Positions 25,605-34,440 of a stretch of 64,000 nt of DNA are shown here, one piece after another (positions within the stretch are counted from its first letter, which is position 1; the number at the start of each line of letters is the position of its first letter). The DNA lies in contig JAGACK010000051.1 in the NCBI GenBank assembly GCA_017614155.1, positions 61,914 to 125,913 of the forward strand, in the 5' to 3' direction. The translations under genes and the position numbers were made by a program. The notes under the pieces are model-generated. The model was not told where the DNA came from and did not search any database. It saw only the letters and a list, made by a program, of their open reading frames with translations. The stretch is from Lachnospiraceae bacterium. GTDB lineage: Bacteria; Bacillota; Clostridia; Lachnospirales; Lachnospiraceae.

Positions 25605-26716
25605 AGAAGGGATTTACCACCGGAAGCTGCGCTGCGGCTGCCGCGAAAGCAGCTGCATACATGCTGCTTGGCGGGAACAGGATAGATGAGATAGAGATCG
25701 ACACTCCGGCGGGAGAGAAATACCGTACAGTCGTGGAAGAGACGGTCATAGGCGAGGAATCCGTCAGATGCGCAGTGAGGAAACAGGCGGGGGATGATCC
25801 GGATGTGACTGACGGAATGCTTATTTTTGCATCCGTAAGCCCGGCCGGGCAAAATGAGACTGAAGGACGCGTGATCATAAAAGGCGGGGAAGGCGTGGGA
25901 AAAGTCACGCGCCCGGGACTAGACCAGCCTGTCGGGGCAGCGGCGATCAATTCGGTCCCGAGACAGATGATCGAAAAGGAAGTCACACAGGTCATGGACC
26001 TGTTCGATCACGAAGGCGGCCTGCGCGTGGAAGTTTCGGTGCCGGGCGGAGAAGAAAGGGCCGGAAAGACATTTAATCCGCGGCTTGGGATAGAGGGAGG
26101 AATATCCATCATAGGAACGACGGGGATCGTCGAACCCATGAGCACACAGGCGGTACTGGACACGATACTTGTCAGTCTCCGTCAGGTCAGATGCATGGGT
26201 GCCGGGGTCGCAGTCGTATCTCCCGGAAACTACGGAATGGATTTTATGAAGGAGCATTTCGGATATGACCTGGACAGGGCCGTAAAATGCTCAAACTTCA
26301 TCGGGCAGACGATAGACATGGCTGCCGGGCTCGGGTTTGAAAAAATGCTCCTTTGCGGTCACATCGGGAAGCTCATAAAGGTATCGGGCGGGATCATGAA
26401 TACGCATTCAGGCGAGGCTGACTGCAGGATGGAGCTCATGGCAGCCGCCGCAGTAAGAAGCGGGGCCAAAGCGGGCGTGGCAGAAGATATACTTGAATGC
26501 CTGTCGACCGAGGAAGCCATAGCGGTATACAAAAGGGAAGGCGTGGAAAGGGAGTGTTTTGCTTATATCATGGACAGGATAAAGTATTATCTTGATAAAA
26601 GGGCAAAAGGCAGGACAGATGTACAGTGCATTGTATACTCGAACCAATACGGACTGCTCGGACAGACCGGGAAAGCCGAAGCCTTTCTGGATGAAGCGAA
26701 AGGAGAAATGAAATGA
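25601..26716 (+). CDS. cbiD: Cobalt-precorrin-5B C1-methyltransferase (CbiD)
   Basis: 371 residues opening KKGFTTGSCAAAAAKAA, the family signature, with KGGEGVGKVTRPGL, GTTGIVEPMS and SPGNYG downstream. Anaerobic-pathway enzyme that methylates C-1 of the corrin ring using SAM. It marks the cobalt-early route. Overlaps both neighbours by 4 bases. Confidence 0.94.
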   Translation: MKKGFTTGSCAAAAAKAAAYMLLGGNRIDEIEIDTPAGEKYRTVVEETVIGEESVRCAVRKQAGDDPDVTDGMLIFASVSPAGQNETEGRVIIKGGEGVGKVTRPGLDQPVGAAAINSVPRQMIEKEVTQVMDLFDHEGGLRVEVSVPGGEERAGKTFNPRLGIEGGISIIGTTGIVEPMSTQAVLDTILVSLRQVRCMGAGVAVVSPGNYGMDFMKEHFGYDLDRAVKCSNFIGQTIDMAAGLGFEKMLLCGHIGKLIKVSGGIMNTHSGEADCRMELMAAAAVRSGAKAGVAEDILECLSTEEAIAVYKREGVERECFAYIMDRIKYYLDKRAKGRTDVQCIVYSNQYGLLGQTGKAEAFLDEAKGEMK

Positions 26717-27492
26717 TCCGGTTTGTCGGAGCCGGTCCGGGTGCAGTGGACCTCATAACCGTCAGGGGAATGAAACTGATAGAGAAGGCTGATGTGATCA
26801 TATACGCGGGAAGCCTTGTCAATCCCGGGCTTCTGGAGTATGCAAAAAAAGATCCGCAGATATGCAACAGTGCATACATGACCCTGGAAGAGGTCGTGAG
26901 TGTAATGATAAATGCGGACAGAGAGGGCAGGGAAGTCATAAGGCTCCATACCGGCGAGCCGAGCATATACGGAGCAGTGCGGGAACAGATGGATGCACTG
27001 GACAGGGAAGGCATAGCCTATGAGTCATGTCCGGGCGTGAGCGCATGCTTTGGCGCAGCTGCCGGACTGAACATGGAGTATACGCTTCCGGGCATCTCGC
27101 AGACGCTCATCATCACAAGGCTTGAAGGCAGGACCGAAGTACCCCGAAAAGAGAGCCTGGTCGGTCTGGCAGAACATGGGGCCTCGATGGCGGTTTACTT
27201 AAGCGCCGGCATGACAGACAGGCTGTCGGAGGAACTCATAAAGGGAGGGTATGCACCGGACACTCCGGCCGCGATCGTATATAAAGCTACCTGGGATGAC
27301 GAAAAGATCGTTACCGGAACGGTGGGAAACCTTCATGATATGGCACAGAAGGAAGGGATCACAAAGACCGCGGTCGTAATTGTGGGCGAAGCCGTAAAAT
27401 GCAGCGCCCCCGAAAGATCGAAACTGTATGACCCGGCGTTTTCAACGCAGTACAGAAAAGCATCCCAAAATCCCGAAGGGAACCAGATATGA
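26713..27492 (+). CDS. cbiF: Cobalt-precorrin-4 C11-methyltransferase
   Basis: 259-residue SAM-dependent tetrapyrrole methyltransferase: VGAGPGAVDLITVRG at the start, YAGSLVNPGLL, RLHTGEPSIYGA and CPGVSACFGAAA. These phrases are those of CbiF/CobM rather than CobI or CobJ. Overlaps cbiD and cbiG by 4 bases each. Confidence 0.93.
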   Translation: MIRFVGAGPGAVDLITVRGMKLIEKADVIIYAGSLVNPGLLEYAKKDPQICNSAYMTLEEVVSVMINADREGREVIRLHTGEPSIYGAVREQMDALDREGIAYESCPGVSACFGAAAGLNMEYTLPGISQTLIITRLEGRTEVPRKESLVGLAEHGASMAVYLSAGMTDRLSEELIKGGYAPDTPAAIVYKATWDDEKIVTGTVGNLHDMAQKEGITKTAVVIVGEAVKCSAPERSKLYDPAFSTQYRKASQNPEGNQI

Positions 27493-28463
27493 AAAAACTT
27501 GCAGTATGCTTCACCGATCACGGTGAGAAGGTGATCGACAGGATAAATACCGAAAGCATCAGAAAGGGGATAAAGCCGGCAGAAGGGTGCCGCCTGGAAA
27601 GCGGAAGGCTTGAAGAGTGGACGGTAAACTCGTTTATGCCCGGAAACGCGCTCATATTTGTCGGAGCAGCCGGGATAGCCGTGAGGGCCGTATCCTGTGT
27701 GGCAAAAGACAAGCTTAGCGACTGCCCGGTCGTGGTCATAGATGATAATGCGAGGTTTGTTATCCCGATACTTGCAGGACATGCGCAAGGAGCGAATAAG
27801 CTTGCGATGATACTTGCGGACCTTCTCGGAGCCATACCCGTGATAACAACATCGACGGATGTGAACGATGCTTTTTCGGCAGACTCGTTCGCGGCCGAAA
27901 AGCGGCTGAACATAAGCAACCGGGAAGGAATAAAAAAAGTTTCGGTAAAAGCCCTCGAAGAAAAAAAGATCACTCTATCCATCAAGGATTTTCCTCCATC
28001 GCAGGGAGCTGATGTGATCGTGGCGGATGATACGGACAGGGAATACTCTCTTTTGCTGACCCCGAAGAGATATACTGTCGGGCTTGGCATGAAAAAGAAC
28101 AGGGACAAAGAGGCAGTCGAACGGTTCTTTACGGGAACGCTTCGGGAAAACCACATAGATGTCAGTGAGGTCTACGTATTGTGTACCATCGATCAAAAAG
28201 AGGATGAGGAGGCCCTGACATATCTCAGGGATAAGTACAGGATACCGGTACTGTCATTTGACGCGGCTCTGCTTAAAAAGGCAGAGGGTGAGTTTTCCGC
28301 ATCCAGGTTCGTAGCGGAAACGGTCGGGGTTGATAATGTCTGCGAACGCGCCGCCGTGCTTGGAGCAGGGGGCGGTTCAAAGCTGATACAAAAAAAGAAG
28401 GCGGAAGACGGGATGACAATGGCGATCGTCGAAAGAGGAGGATTATGGGCAGGATCTATGTGA
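27489..28463 (+). CDS. cbiG: Cobalt-precorrin-5A hydrolase (CbiG)
   Basis: 324 residues. Opens the C-20/C-1 lactone and releases acetaldehyde. Central domain with LIFVGAAGIAVRAV, DKLSDCPVVVIDD and LAGHAQGANKLA. The C-terminal domain has GLGMKKNRDKE and ends ERAAVLGAGGGSKLIQKK. Overlaps cbiH by 19 bases. Confidence 0.93.
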   Translation: MKKLAVCFTDHGEKVIDRINTESIRKGIKPAEGCRLESGRLEEWTVNSFMPGNALIFVGAAGIAVRAVSCVAKDKLSDCPVVVIDDNARFVIPILAGHAQGANKLAMILADLLGAIPVITTSTDVNDAFSADSFAAEKRLNISNREGIKKVSVKALEEKKITLSIKDFPPSQGADVIVADDTDREYSLLLTPKRYTVGLGMKKNRDKEAVERFFTGTLRENHIDVSEVYVLCTIDQKEDEEALTYLRDKYRIPVLSFDAALLKKAEGEFSASRFVAETVGVDNVCERAAVLGAGGGSKLIQKKKAEDGMTMAIVERGGLWAGSM

Positions 28464-29173
28464 CCGGCATAGGACCGGGCGATATAAAAATGATGACACA
28501 ACAGGCGCTTGAGATACTTGACAGGAGCGATGTCATTTGCGGCTACAGGACTTATATACAGCTGATAAAAGAGTATTTTCCCGATAAGGAATACTATGAG
28601 AACGGCATGCGCGGTGAAGCTGAGCGGTGCCGGAAATGCCTTGAGTATGCGAAGGCAGGAAAGACGGTGGCGCTCATATGCAGCGGCGATGCGGGAGTGT
28701 ACGGTATGGCATCCCCTATGCTTGAGATCGCGGGTGAAGAAGGCTTTACGGATGTCGAGATAGTACCCGGCGTGACAGCCGCGCTTAGCGGATCCGCCCT
28801 GCTTGGCGCCGCGCTTGCAAATGATTTTTGCGTGATAAGCTTAAGTGACCTTCTGACACCGTGGGAGATCATAGAAAAACGCCTTAAATGCGCGGCAGAA
28901 GCGGATCTTTGCATCGCGATCTATAATCCTGCAAGCAACGGAAGGGCCGGGCATCTGAAGAAGGCATGCGGGGTCCTTTTAGAGTCAGTCCCCCCTGACC
29001 GGGCGTGCGGCTATGTCAGGAACATTGGAAGGGAAGGCTGTGAGAAAAAGATATGCACGCTTAGCGAACTTGCCGGTGAGAATGTGGATATGTCTGTCAC
29101 GGTCTTTGTCGGAAACTCGCAGACAAGGATTATTGAGGGCTGTCTTGTGACACCGAGAGGATACGGTATATGA
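28445..29173 (+). CDS. cbiH: Cobalt-precorrin-3 C17-methyltransferase
   Basis: 242-residue SAM-dependent enzyme: VTGIGPGDIKMMT, GYRTYIQLI, LICSGDAGVYGMASPMLE and PGVTAALSGSALLGAAL, as in CbiH/CobJ. Contracts the ring and methylates C-17. ATG 28445 lies inside the end of cbiG; the end overlaps the next gene by ATGA. Confidence 0.93.
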   Translation: MGRIYVTGIGPGDIKMMTQQALEILDRSDVICGYRTYIQLIKEYFPDKEYYENGMRGEAERCRKCLEYAKAGKTVALICSGDAGVYGMASPMLEIAGEEGFTDVEIVPGVTAALSGSALLGAALANDFCVISLSDLLTPWEIIEKRLKCAAEADLCIAIYNPASNGRAGHLKKACGVLLESVPPDRACGYVRNIGREGCEKKICTLSELAGENVDMSVTVFVGNSQTRIIEGCLVTPRGYGI

Positions 29174-31170
29174 AGAAGATAGTGATCTTTGCGGGAACAA
29201 CCGAAGGACGCGCGCTTTCGGATATGCTCGCAAAAGAGAAGACAGAGCATACGGTATGTGTAGCGACGGAGTACGGGCGCAGCCTGATGGACGAAGGTCC
29301 GTACACACGCATACGGACAGGACGCATGGACAGGGCACAGATGGCCGGCTTCCTGGCGGAGCTTGCCGGAGATGAAGGCGCTTTTGTTATCGACGCCACC
29401 CATCCGTATGCATCGGAGGCAACCGGGAATATAAAAAGCGCGGCTGCTGAGGCCGGAGTGGAATATATCAGGGTTGTCAGGGACAGGGATGATAAAGTTC
29501 CGGAGACGGTACGCGCCTTTGATGACATGAGCGGATGTGCGAAAGCGGTCGATGAAACGGAAGGGAACATACTGCTTACGACCGGCAGCAAGGAACTTGC
29601 AAAATATCTGGAAAATGTTTCGGATGGGACAAGGGCAAGGACCTATGTTAGGATACTGCCGTCTCCCGAAAGCCTTGATATGTGCCTGTCAAACGGGATA
29701 GAACCTGAACATGTGATAGCAATGCAGGGGCCGTTTTGCCGGGAAATGAACAAAGCGGTAATAAAACAGTTTGGCATCAGGCACCTGATAACAAAAGACA
29801 GCGGCGCTGCCGGAGGTTTTGCGGAAAAGATTGAAGCTGCGGCCGAAGCGGGTGTGCAGGTCTATGTGATCTCAAGGCCCTGCGCGGAAGAGGGAGTAAG
29901 TGTCAGTGAGGCTATAAGGCTCGTGACCGGGAAGGATGCCGGCAGCGAAAAGAAAGACATCAGCATCACGCTTATCGGGATCGGACCCGGAGGAGCCGGA
30001 TGTCTGACTTCAGGGGCAGAGGATGTGCTGGCTGAGTGCGATATCGTATTCGGAGCCGGAAGGCTGCTTCAGGGCATATCCCATCCGCGAAAATATGATA
30101 TGTATCTTGCAGACGAGATCATCCCGGTACTTGAAAAAGAGCAGAAGACAGACGCGGCGATCGTATTTTCCGGAGATACCGGATTTAGCAGCGGCGCAAA
30201 AAAGATGCTGAAGGCCCTGAAGAATTGGCGCAGCGATATCGGTATATGTGTGATGCCGGGGATATCCTCGTTTTCATATCTGGCTGCGGCCTTGCAGGTA
30301 AGCTATGATGATGCCTGTCTTGTCAGTCTTCACGGAAAGAATACGGAACCGGACCTTTATAAACTCGCTGAAAAGGTAAGATACAGCTCAAAAACTTTCG
30401 TGCTCATATCGGGAGAAAAAGATATTCCGAGGATTGCGAAAAAACTCAAAAGCAGCGGGATCGAAGGATATATGGCGGTCGGGACAAACCTTTCATATGA
30501 AGATGAGAAGATAACAAAGATGTCTTTTGCGCAGGCCCTGGAATACAGCGGCGCCGGTCTGGCCTGTCTCCTGATCGTCAATGACTGCCCATGCAGGCGG
30601 CCGCTCATAAGAGTAATAAAGGACGATGAGCTTATAAGGGAAAAGACTCCCATGACAAAGGAATGCATACGTCATGAGAGCATCATAAGGATGGGGATCA
30701 GGGAGGACGATGTTGTCTTTGATATAGGCGGCGGGACGGGATCGGTCGCGATAGAAGCCGCGATGCAGGATCCGGGAGTCAGGGTTTTCACGATCGAAAA
30801 GGACGCCGGCGCGGCAGGACTGATACAAGAGAATGTCAAAAAGGCCGGGACGGACAATGTAACGGTACTTGAAGGAGATGCCGCAGACCTTCTTCCCGGA
30901 ATGGAAAAACCCGACTGTGTTTTCATAGGAGGAAGCGGCGGAAGGCTCCGGGATATCGTTGCTGCCATACGGGCGAAAGGCAGCGGGATAAGATTTGTGA
31001 TTAATGCCGTCACCCTTGAGACTGTAAACGAGACATGGGATATAATAAGGGAATACGGGGCGGAGGATGAAGAAGCCGTGATGATCTCGGTAAGCTGCGC
31101 GCAGACTGCCGGTTCATATCATATGCTCAGGGCACAGAATCCAGTATGGATATTCTCTTTTACTTTATGA
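29170..31170 (+). CDS. CbiJ-CbiE-CbiT triple fusion
   Basis: 666 residues carrying three corrin enzymes in tandem. Residues 1-255 are CbiJ (cobalt-precorrin-6A reductase): FAGTTEGRALSDML, DATHPYASEATGNI. About 258-470 are CbiE (precorrin-6/7 C5 methyltransferase): LIGIGPGGAGCLT, FSGDTGFSSGA, MPGISSFSYLAAAL. About 490-666 are CbiT (C15 methyltransferase/decarboxylase): DIGGGTGSVAIEAA, then FIGGSGG. CbiE-CbiT fusions are common (CobL); adding CbiJ in front channels three consecutive steps. Overlaps cbiH by 4 bases; 4 bases separate it from cbiA. Confidence 0.9.
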   Translation: MKKIVIFAGTTEGRALSDMLAKEKTEHTVCVATEYGRSLMDEGPYTRIRTGRMDRAQMAGFLAELAGDEGAFVIDATHPYASEATGNIKSAAAEAGVEYIRVVRDRDDKVPETVRAFDDMSGCAKAVDETEGNILLTTGSKELAKYLENVSDGTRARTYVRILPSPESLDMCLSNGIEPEHVIAMQGPFCREMNKAVIKQFGIRHLITKDSGAAGGFAEKIEAAAEAGVQVYVISRPCAEEGVSVSEAIRLVTGKDAGSEKKDISITLIGIGPGGAGCLTSGAEDVLAECDIVFGAGRLLQGISHPRKYDMYLADEIIPVLEKEQKTDAAIVFSGDTGFSSGAKKMLKALKNWRSDIGICVMPGISSFSYLAAALQVSYDDACLVSLHGKNTEPDLYKLAEKVRYSSKTFVLISGEKDIPRIAKKLKSSGIEGYMAVGTNLSYEDEKITKMSFAQALEYSGAGLACLLIVNDCPCRRPLIRVIKDDELIREKTPMTKECIRHESIIRMGIREDDVVFDIGGGTGSVAIEAAMQDPGVRVFTIEKDAGAAGLIQENVKKAGTDNVTVLEGDAADLLPGMEKPDCVFIGGSGGRLRDIVAAIRAKGSGIRFVINAVTLETVNETWDIIREYGAEDEEAVMISVSCAQTAGSYHMLRAQNPVWIFSFTL

Positions 31171-31174
31171 GATA

Positions 31175-32575
31175 ATGAACATGGATGAACACAGAGTTAA
31201 CAGGATAATGATCGCTGCGCCAAAAAGCGGCAGCGGAAAAACAACCGTCACGTGTGCTCTGCTGGAAGCATTGAAGAACAGGGGGCTTGCTCCCGTTTCT
31301 TTTAAGTGCGGTCCTGATTATATCGATCCGCTGTTCCACAAAAAAGTGCTCGGAGTGGAGGGCAGGAATCTTGACATCTTTTTTTCGGGTGAAGCAGGTG
31401 TCAGAAAAGCCGTGAGTGCCTGCAGCAGATACGCCGTGGCAGAAGGGGTTATGGGAATATACGACGGCATGAGGGCAGCCTCTGTCCATGGTTCGTGCTA
31501 TGAGATCGCCTCCGTGACGGATACTCCGATAGTGCTTACGGTCGATGCATCGGGGATCGGGAGGACTGTCATATCCATAATAAAAGGCATCCTGGCTGAT
31601 GATACAAACCGTTTGATAAAGGGCATCATCTTAAACAGGATCAGCGAGGGGTTCTACAATGATCTCAAATCTGTTCTTGAACAGGAGCTGGCCGGTATCG
31701 GAGGCGATATCAGGCTTCTCGGATTTTTCCCGCAAAACTGTGATGTCACGGTCTCGAGCAGGCATCTCGGACTGATGCTTCCCGGAGAGATCGAAGATCT
31801 GCATGGCAGGATAACAGCAGCCGCAGAGCTTCTTGAAAAAAATGTGGATATGGACGGGCTGCTAAACATCATGGAATCGGCAACAACGATCACGGATGTC
31901 TCCGGCGATGACGCATGTCCGGCAGAGGACACAGGCCTTACGCTTGCTGTTGCATATGACGAAGCCTTCTGTTTTTATTACAGGGACAATCTCGATGCGT
32001 TCGAAAAACGAGGCGTAAAGATAAAGTTTTTTTCACCGCTTAAGGATGCCCGTCTGCCTGAAGGGACATGCGGGATACTTCTGGGGGGAGGCTATCCGGA
32101 AGATCATCTTGAGGAGCTTTCGAAAAACTGCGCCATGAAAGAATCGATACAGAACGCGATAGAACAGGGCATCCCAAGCCTTGCCGAATGCGGCGGATTC
32201 ATGTACCTTCACCGGGCGATAACCGGCATGGACGGGATCAGTCATGAAATGGCAGGAGTTATTGACGGTTATTGTGAGTTTACGGGACATCTGATAAGAT
32301 TTGGGTATATGGAGGTAGTCTGTGCGAACAATAAAAAGCGTACGGATGTATTGGCTGAAAGTCTTGCCGGAATGAGGGGACATGAGTTTCATTATTATGA
32401 AAGCACTGCGTGCGGGAAGGATCTCACTGCAAAAAAGCCCGGCAGGGACAAAAGGTGGGAATGCGTGATCATCCGTAACAACGGGATATGGGGATTTCCG
32501 CATTTTTACTATGAGTCACAGCCGGAGTTTGTCAACCTGTTCATCAAAAAGATGAAAGAGGCAAAAGATGGATAA
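31175..32575 (+). CDS. cbiA: Cobyrinate a,c-diamide synthase
   Basis: 466 residues. N-terminal P-loop domain (APKSGSGKTTVT, FKCGPDYIDPLFH, VEGVMGIYDG) and a C-terminal glutaminase with nucleophile Cys339 in AECGGFMYL and the late GHEFHYYE. Amidates carboxyls a and c of the ring. Two possible starts, ATG 31175 or 31181, both with poor ribosome sites; translation is probably coupled to the fusion gene upstream. Overlaps the next small gene by 8 bases. Confidence 0.93.
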   Translation: MNMDEHRVNRIMIAAPKSGSGKTTVTCALLEALKNRGLAPVSFKCGPDYIDPLFHKKVLGVEGRNLDIFFSGEAGVRKAVSACSRYAVAEGVMGIYDGMRAASVHGSCYEIASVTDTPIVLTVDASGIGRTVISIIKGILADDTNRLIKGIILNRISEGFYNDLKSVLEQELAGIGGDIRLLGFFPQNCDVTVSSRHLGLMLPGEIEDLHGRITAAAELLEKNVDMDGLLNIMESATTITDVSGDDACPAEDTGLTLAVAYDEAFCFYYRDNLDAFEKRGVKIKFFSPLKDARLPEGTCGILLGGGYPEDHLEELSKNCAMKESIQNAIEQGIPSLAECGGFMYLHRAITGMDGISHEMAGVIDGYCEFTGHLIRFGYMEVVCANNKKRTDVLAESLAGMRGHEFHYYESTACGKDLTAKKPGRDKRWECVIIRNNGIWGFPHFYYESQPEFVNLFIKKMKEAKDG

Positions 32576-32798
32576 TTCAAGCAGATTTTTTGCAAATAAG
32601 GAATGCGAGTTCTACCCGTGCCATAAAAGCGTAAAGGATATCAACTGCCTGTTCTGTTACTGCCCGTTATACGAGCATGAATGCCCGGGAAATCCGAAAA
32701 TGACGGAGAAGAACGGGAAGATCAAAAAGAACTGCAGGGACTGCCTGTTTCCGCATATTCCGGAGAATTACGATAAAGTGTTATCTTATTTACGATAG
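32568..32798 (+). CDS. Small cysteine-rich protein of the cobalamin operon
   Basis: 76 residues with nine cysteines spaced like a metal site (CEFYPCH, CLFCYCPLYEHECPG, CRDCLFPH). It resembles the cysteine-rich small domain (PF04071-type) often found beside cobalamin genes. It might carry or sense cobalt or an Fe-S cluster; function is unproven. Overlaps cbiA by 8 bases, so it is part of the operon. The 62 bases after it show no clear terminator. Confidence 0.75.
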   Translation: MDNSSRFFANKECEFYPCHKSVKDINCLFCYCPLYEHECPGNPKMTEKNGKIKKNCRDCLFPHIPENYDKVLSYLR

Positions 32799-32860
32799 GG
32801 AATCCTGCTGTTCGTTAAAGCCGGGAGGTTATATCAAAGTGTTATGTTTAGGAGGTATCT

Positions 32861-34405
32861 ATGTGGAATCCTGATTATTGCAGGGAATTAAAGGAACGCC
32901 GAAAGAAGCTTAATGCGGGCGGCGGAGAGGTAAAGGTCAGGCAACAGCATGAAAAGGGAAAACTGACTGCCAGGGAGAGGATTGAATACATGCTTGACGA
33001 GGGCAGTTTCGTGGAGATCGCGGGATTTCAGATATCGGATGTGCCTATAGAAGGGACACACGGGAAGGACTATCCCGGGGACGGCGTTGTAGTGGGCTAT
33101 GGTTTTATCAACGGCAGGCAGGTCTTTGTTTCTTCCCAGGATTTTACAGTAATGGGCGGAACCATCAGCAAGGGAAATTCCCGGAAGATATGTCAGCTCA
33201 TCCAGCTGGCCATAGAACACAGAGCTCCCTATATTTCCCTGAATGACAGCGGAGGAGCCAGACTTGATGAAGGGATATATTCCATGGATGCCTGCTCGGC
33301 GATCCTTCATGCGAATGTGCTGGCATCAGGAGTGATCCCTCAGATTGCCGTGATCCTGGGACCCTGCGCCGGTGTGGCAAGTTACTCTCCGGCACTCATG
33401 GATTTCGTTATCATGCAGCGGGATAACGGCCAGATGTATCTGACCGGACCGAATGTTGTGAAAGCTGTGACGGGAACGGATATAACAGCAAAGGAGCTGG
33501 GAGGCGCCCGGGTTCACATGGAAAGATCCGGCGTGGCTCATTTCTGTTATGATGATGATCTGAACTGTCTGGCAAAGGTACGGGAGCTGTTGGATTATCT
33601 GCCCCAGAGTTCCTTTGAAAAGCCACCGCTGAAGGATTATATCCATGAGGATTTTTCGGATCGGCTGGAGTCACTTGTTCCGGATAATTCCCGCAAACCA
33701 TACGATGTGAGACCGGTGCTGCTGACCATTGCGGACGGGGGTTATTTTATGGAGGTCCAGAGGGACTATTCGAAAAACATCATTGTGGGCTTTGCGAGAG
33801 TCGGTGGAGAAAGCATAGGTGTAATTGCCAATCAGCCTTTGGAAATGGCGGGCTGTTTGGATTCCGCTGCTTCGGAGAAGGCTGCCAGATTCATCCGCTT
33901 CTGTGATGCTTTCCGCTTTCCCATACTTACCGTTGTTGATGTTCCGGGTTATATGCCGGGACCCGAACAGGAATCGGACGGCATTATCCGGCGCGGTGCA
34001 AAGCTGCTTTACGCCTTTTCGGAAGCCACGGTGCCGAAGATCACTCTGATACTGAGAAAGGCATTTGGAGGAGCCTATCTGGCTATGAATTCAAAAAGTC
34101 TTGGAGCGGATTATGTATTTGCATGGCCGATCGCCGAGATCGCTATAATGGGTGCGGAAGGGGCAGTCAGTATCCTGAAGAAAAAGGAGATCAAAGAGTC
34201 GGATGAGCCTGAAAAACTGATCGAGAAATATAAAAAAGAATATGAAGACACTTATTATAATCCTTATTATGCCGCTTCCATCGGGATGATCGATGAGGTG
34301 ATCCTTCCTGATGAAACTCGTCAGAGGATATTGCAGGCAATTAAGACTTTCAAGAATAAGGAAAAAGTCTATCCTGCTAAAAGACACGGAAATATGCCTT
34401 TATAA
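32861..34405 (+). CDS. Acyl-CoA carboxylase carboxyltransferase (propionyl-CoA carboxylase beta / MmdA type)
   Basis: 514 residues, usual length. Crotonase-fold carboxyltransferase: KLTARERIEYMLDEGSF, ISLNDSGGARLDEG, GPCAGVASYSPALMDF, later DVPGYMPGPEQE, KAFGGAYLAMNS, and the C-terminal KRHGNMPL usual for this family. It transfers CO2 between biotin and an acyl-CoA. No biotin carboxylase, biotin carrier or decarboxylase subunit is in the window. It stands 35 bases before the NRPS with a strong AGGAGG site of its own, so it may supply malonyl- or methylmalonyl-type acyl-CoA to that pathway, or be an unrelated first gene. Confidence 0.9.
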   Translation: MWNPDYCRELKERRKKLNAGGGEVKVRQQHEKGKLTARERIEYMLDEGSFVEIAGFQISDVPIEGTHGKDYPGDGVVVGYGFINGRQVFVSSQDFTVMGGTISKGNSRKICQLIQLAIEHRAPYISLNDSGGARLDEGIYSMDACSAILHANVLASGVIPQIAVILGPCAGVASYSPALMDFVIMQRDNGQMYLTGPNVVKAVTGTDITAKELGGARVHMERSGVAHFCYDDDLNCLAKVRELLDYLPQSSFEKPPLKDYIHEDFSDRLESLVPDNSRKPYDVRPVLLTIADGGYFMEVQRDYSKNIIVGFARVGGESIGVIANQPLEMAGCLDSAASEKAARFIRFCDAFRFPILTVVDVPGYMPGPEQESDGIIRRGAKLLYAFSEATVPKITLILRKAFGGAYLAMNSKSLGADYVFAWPIAEIAIMGAEGAVSILKKKEIKESDEPEKLIEKYKKEYEDTYYNPYYAASIGMIDEVILPDETRQRILQAIKTFKNKEKVYPAKRHGNMPL

Positions 34406-34440
34406 AGGCGCGTGAAACAATAGGGAAACGGGGGGAAAAT

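Noticed and set aside
32775-32845. AAAGTGTTAT repeated at 32775 and 32836
   Set aside because: Ten bases, one copy inside coding sequence; likely chance.
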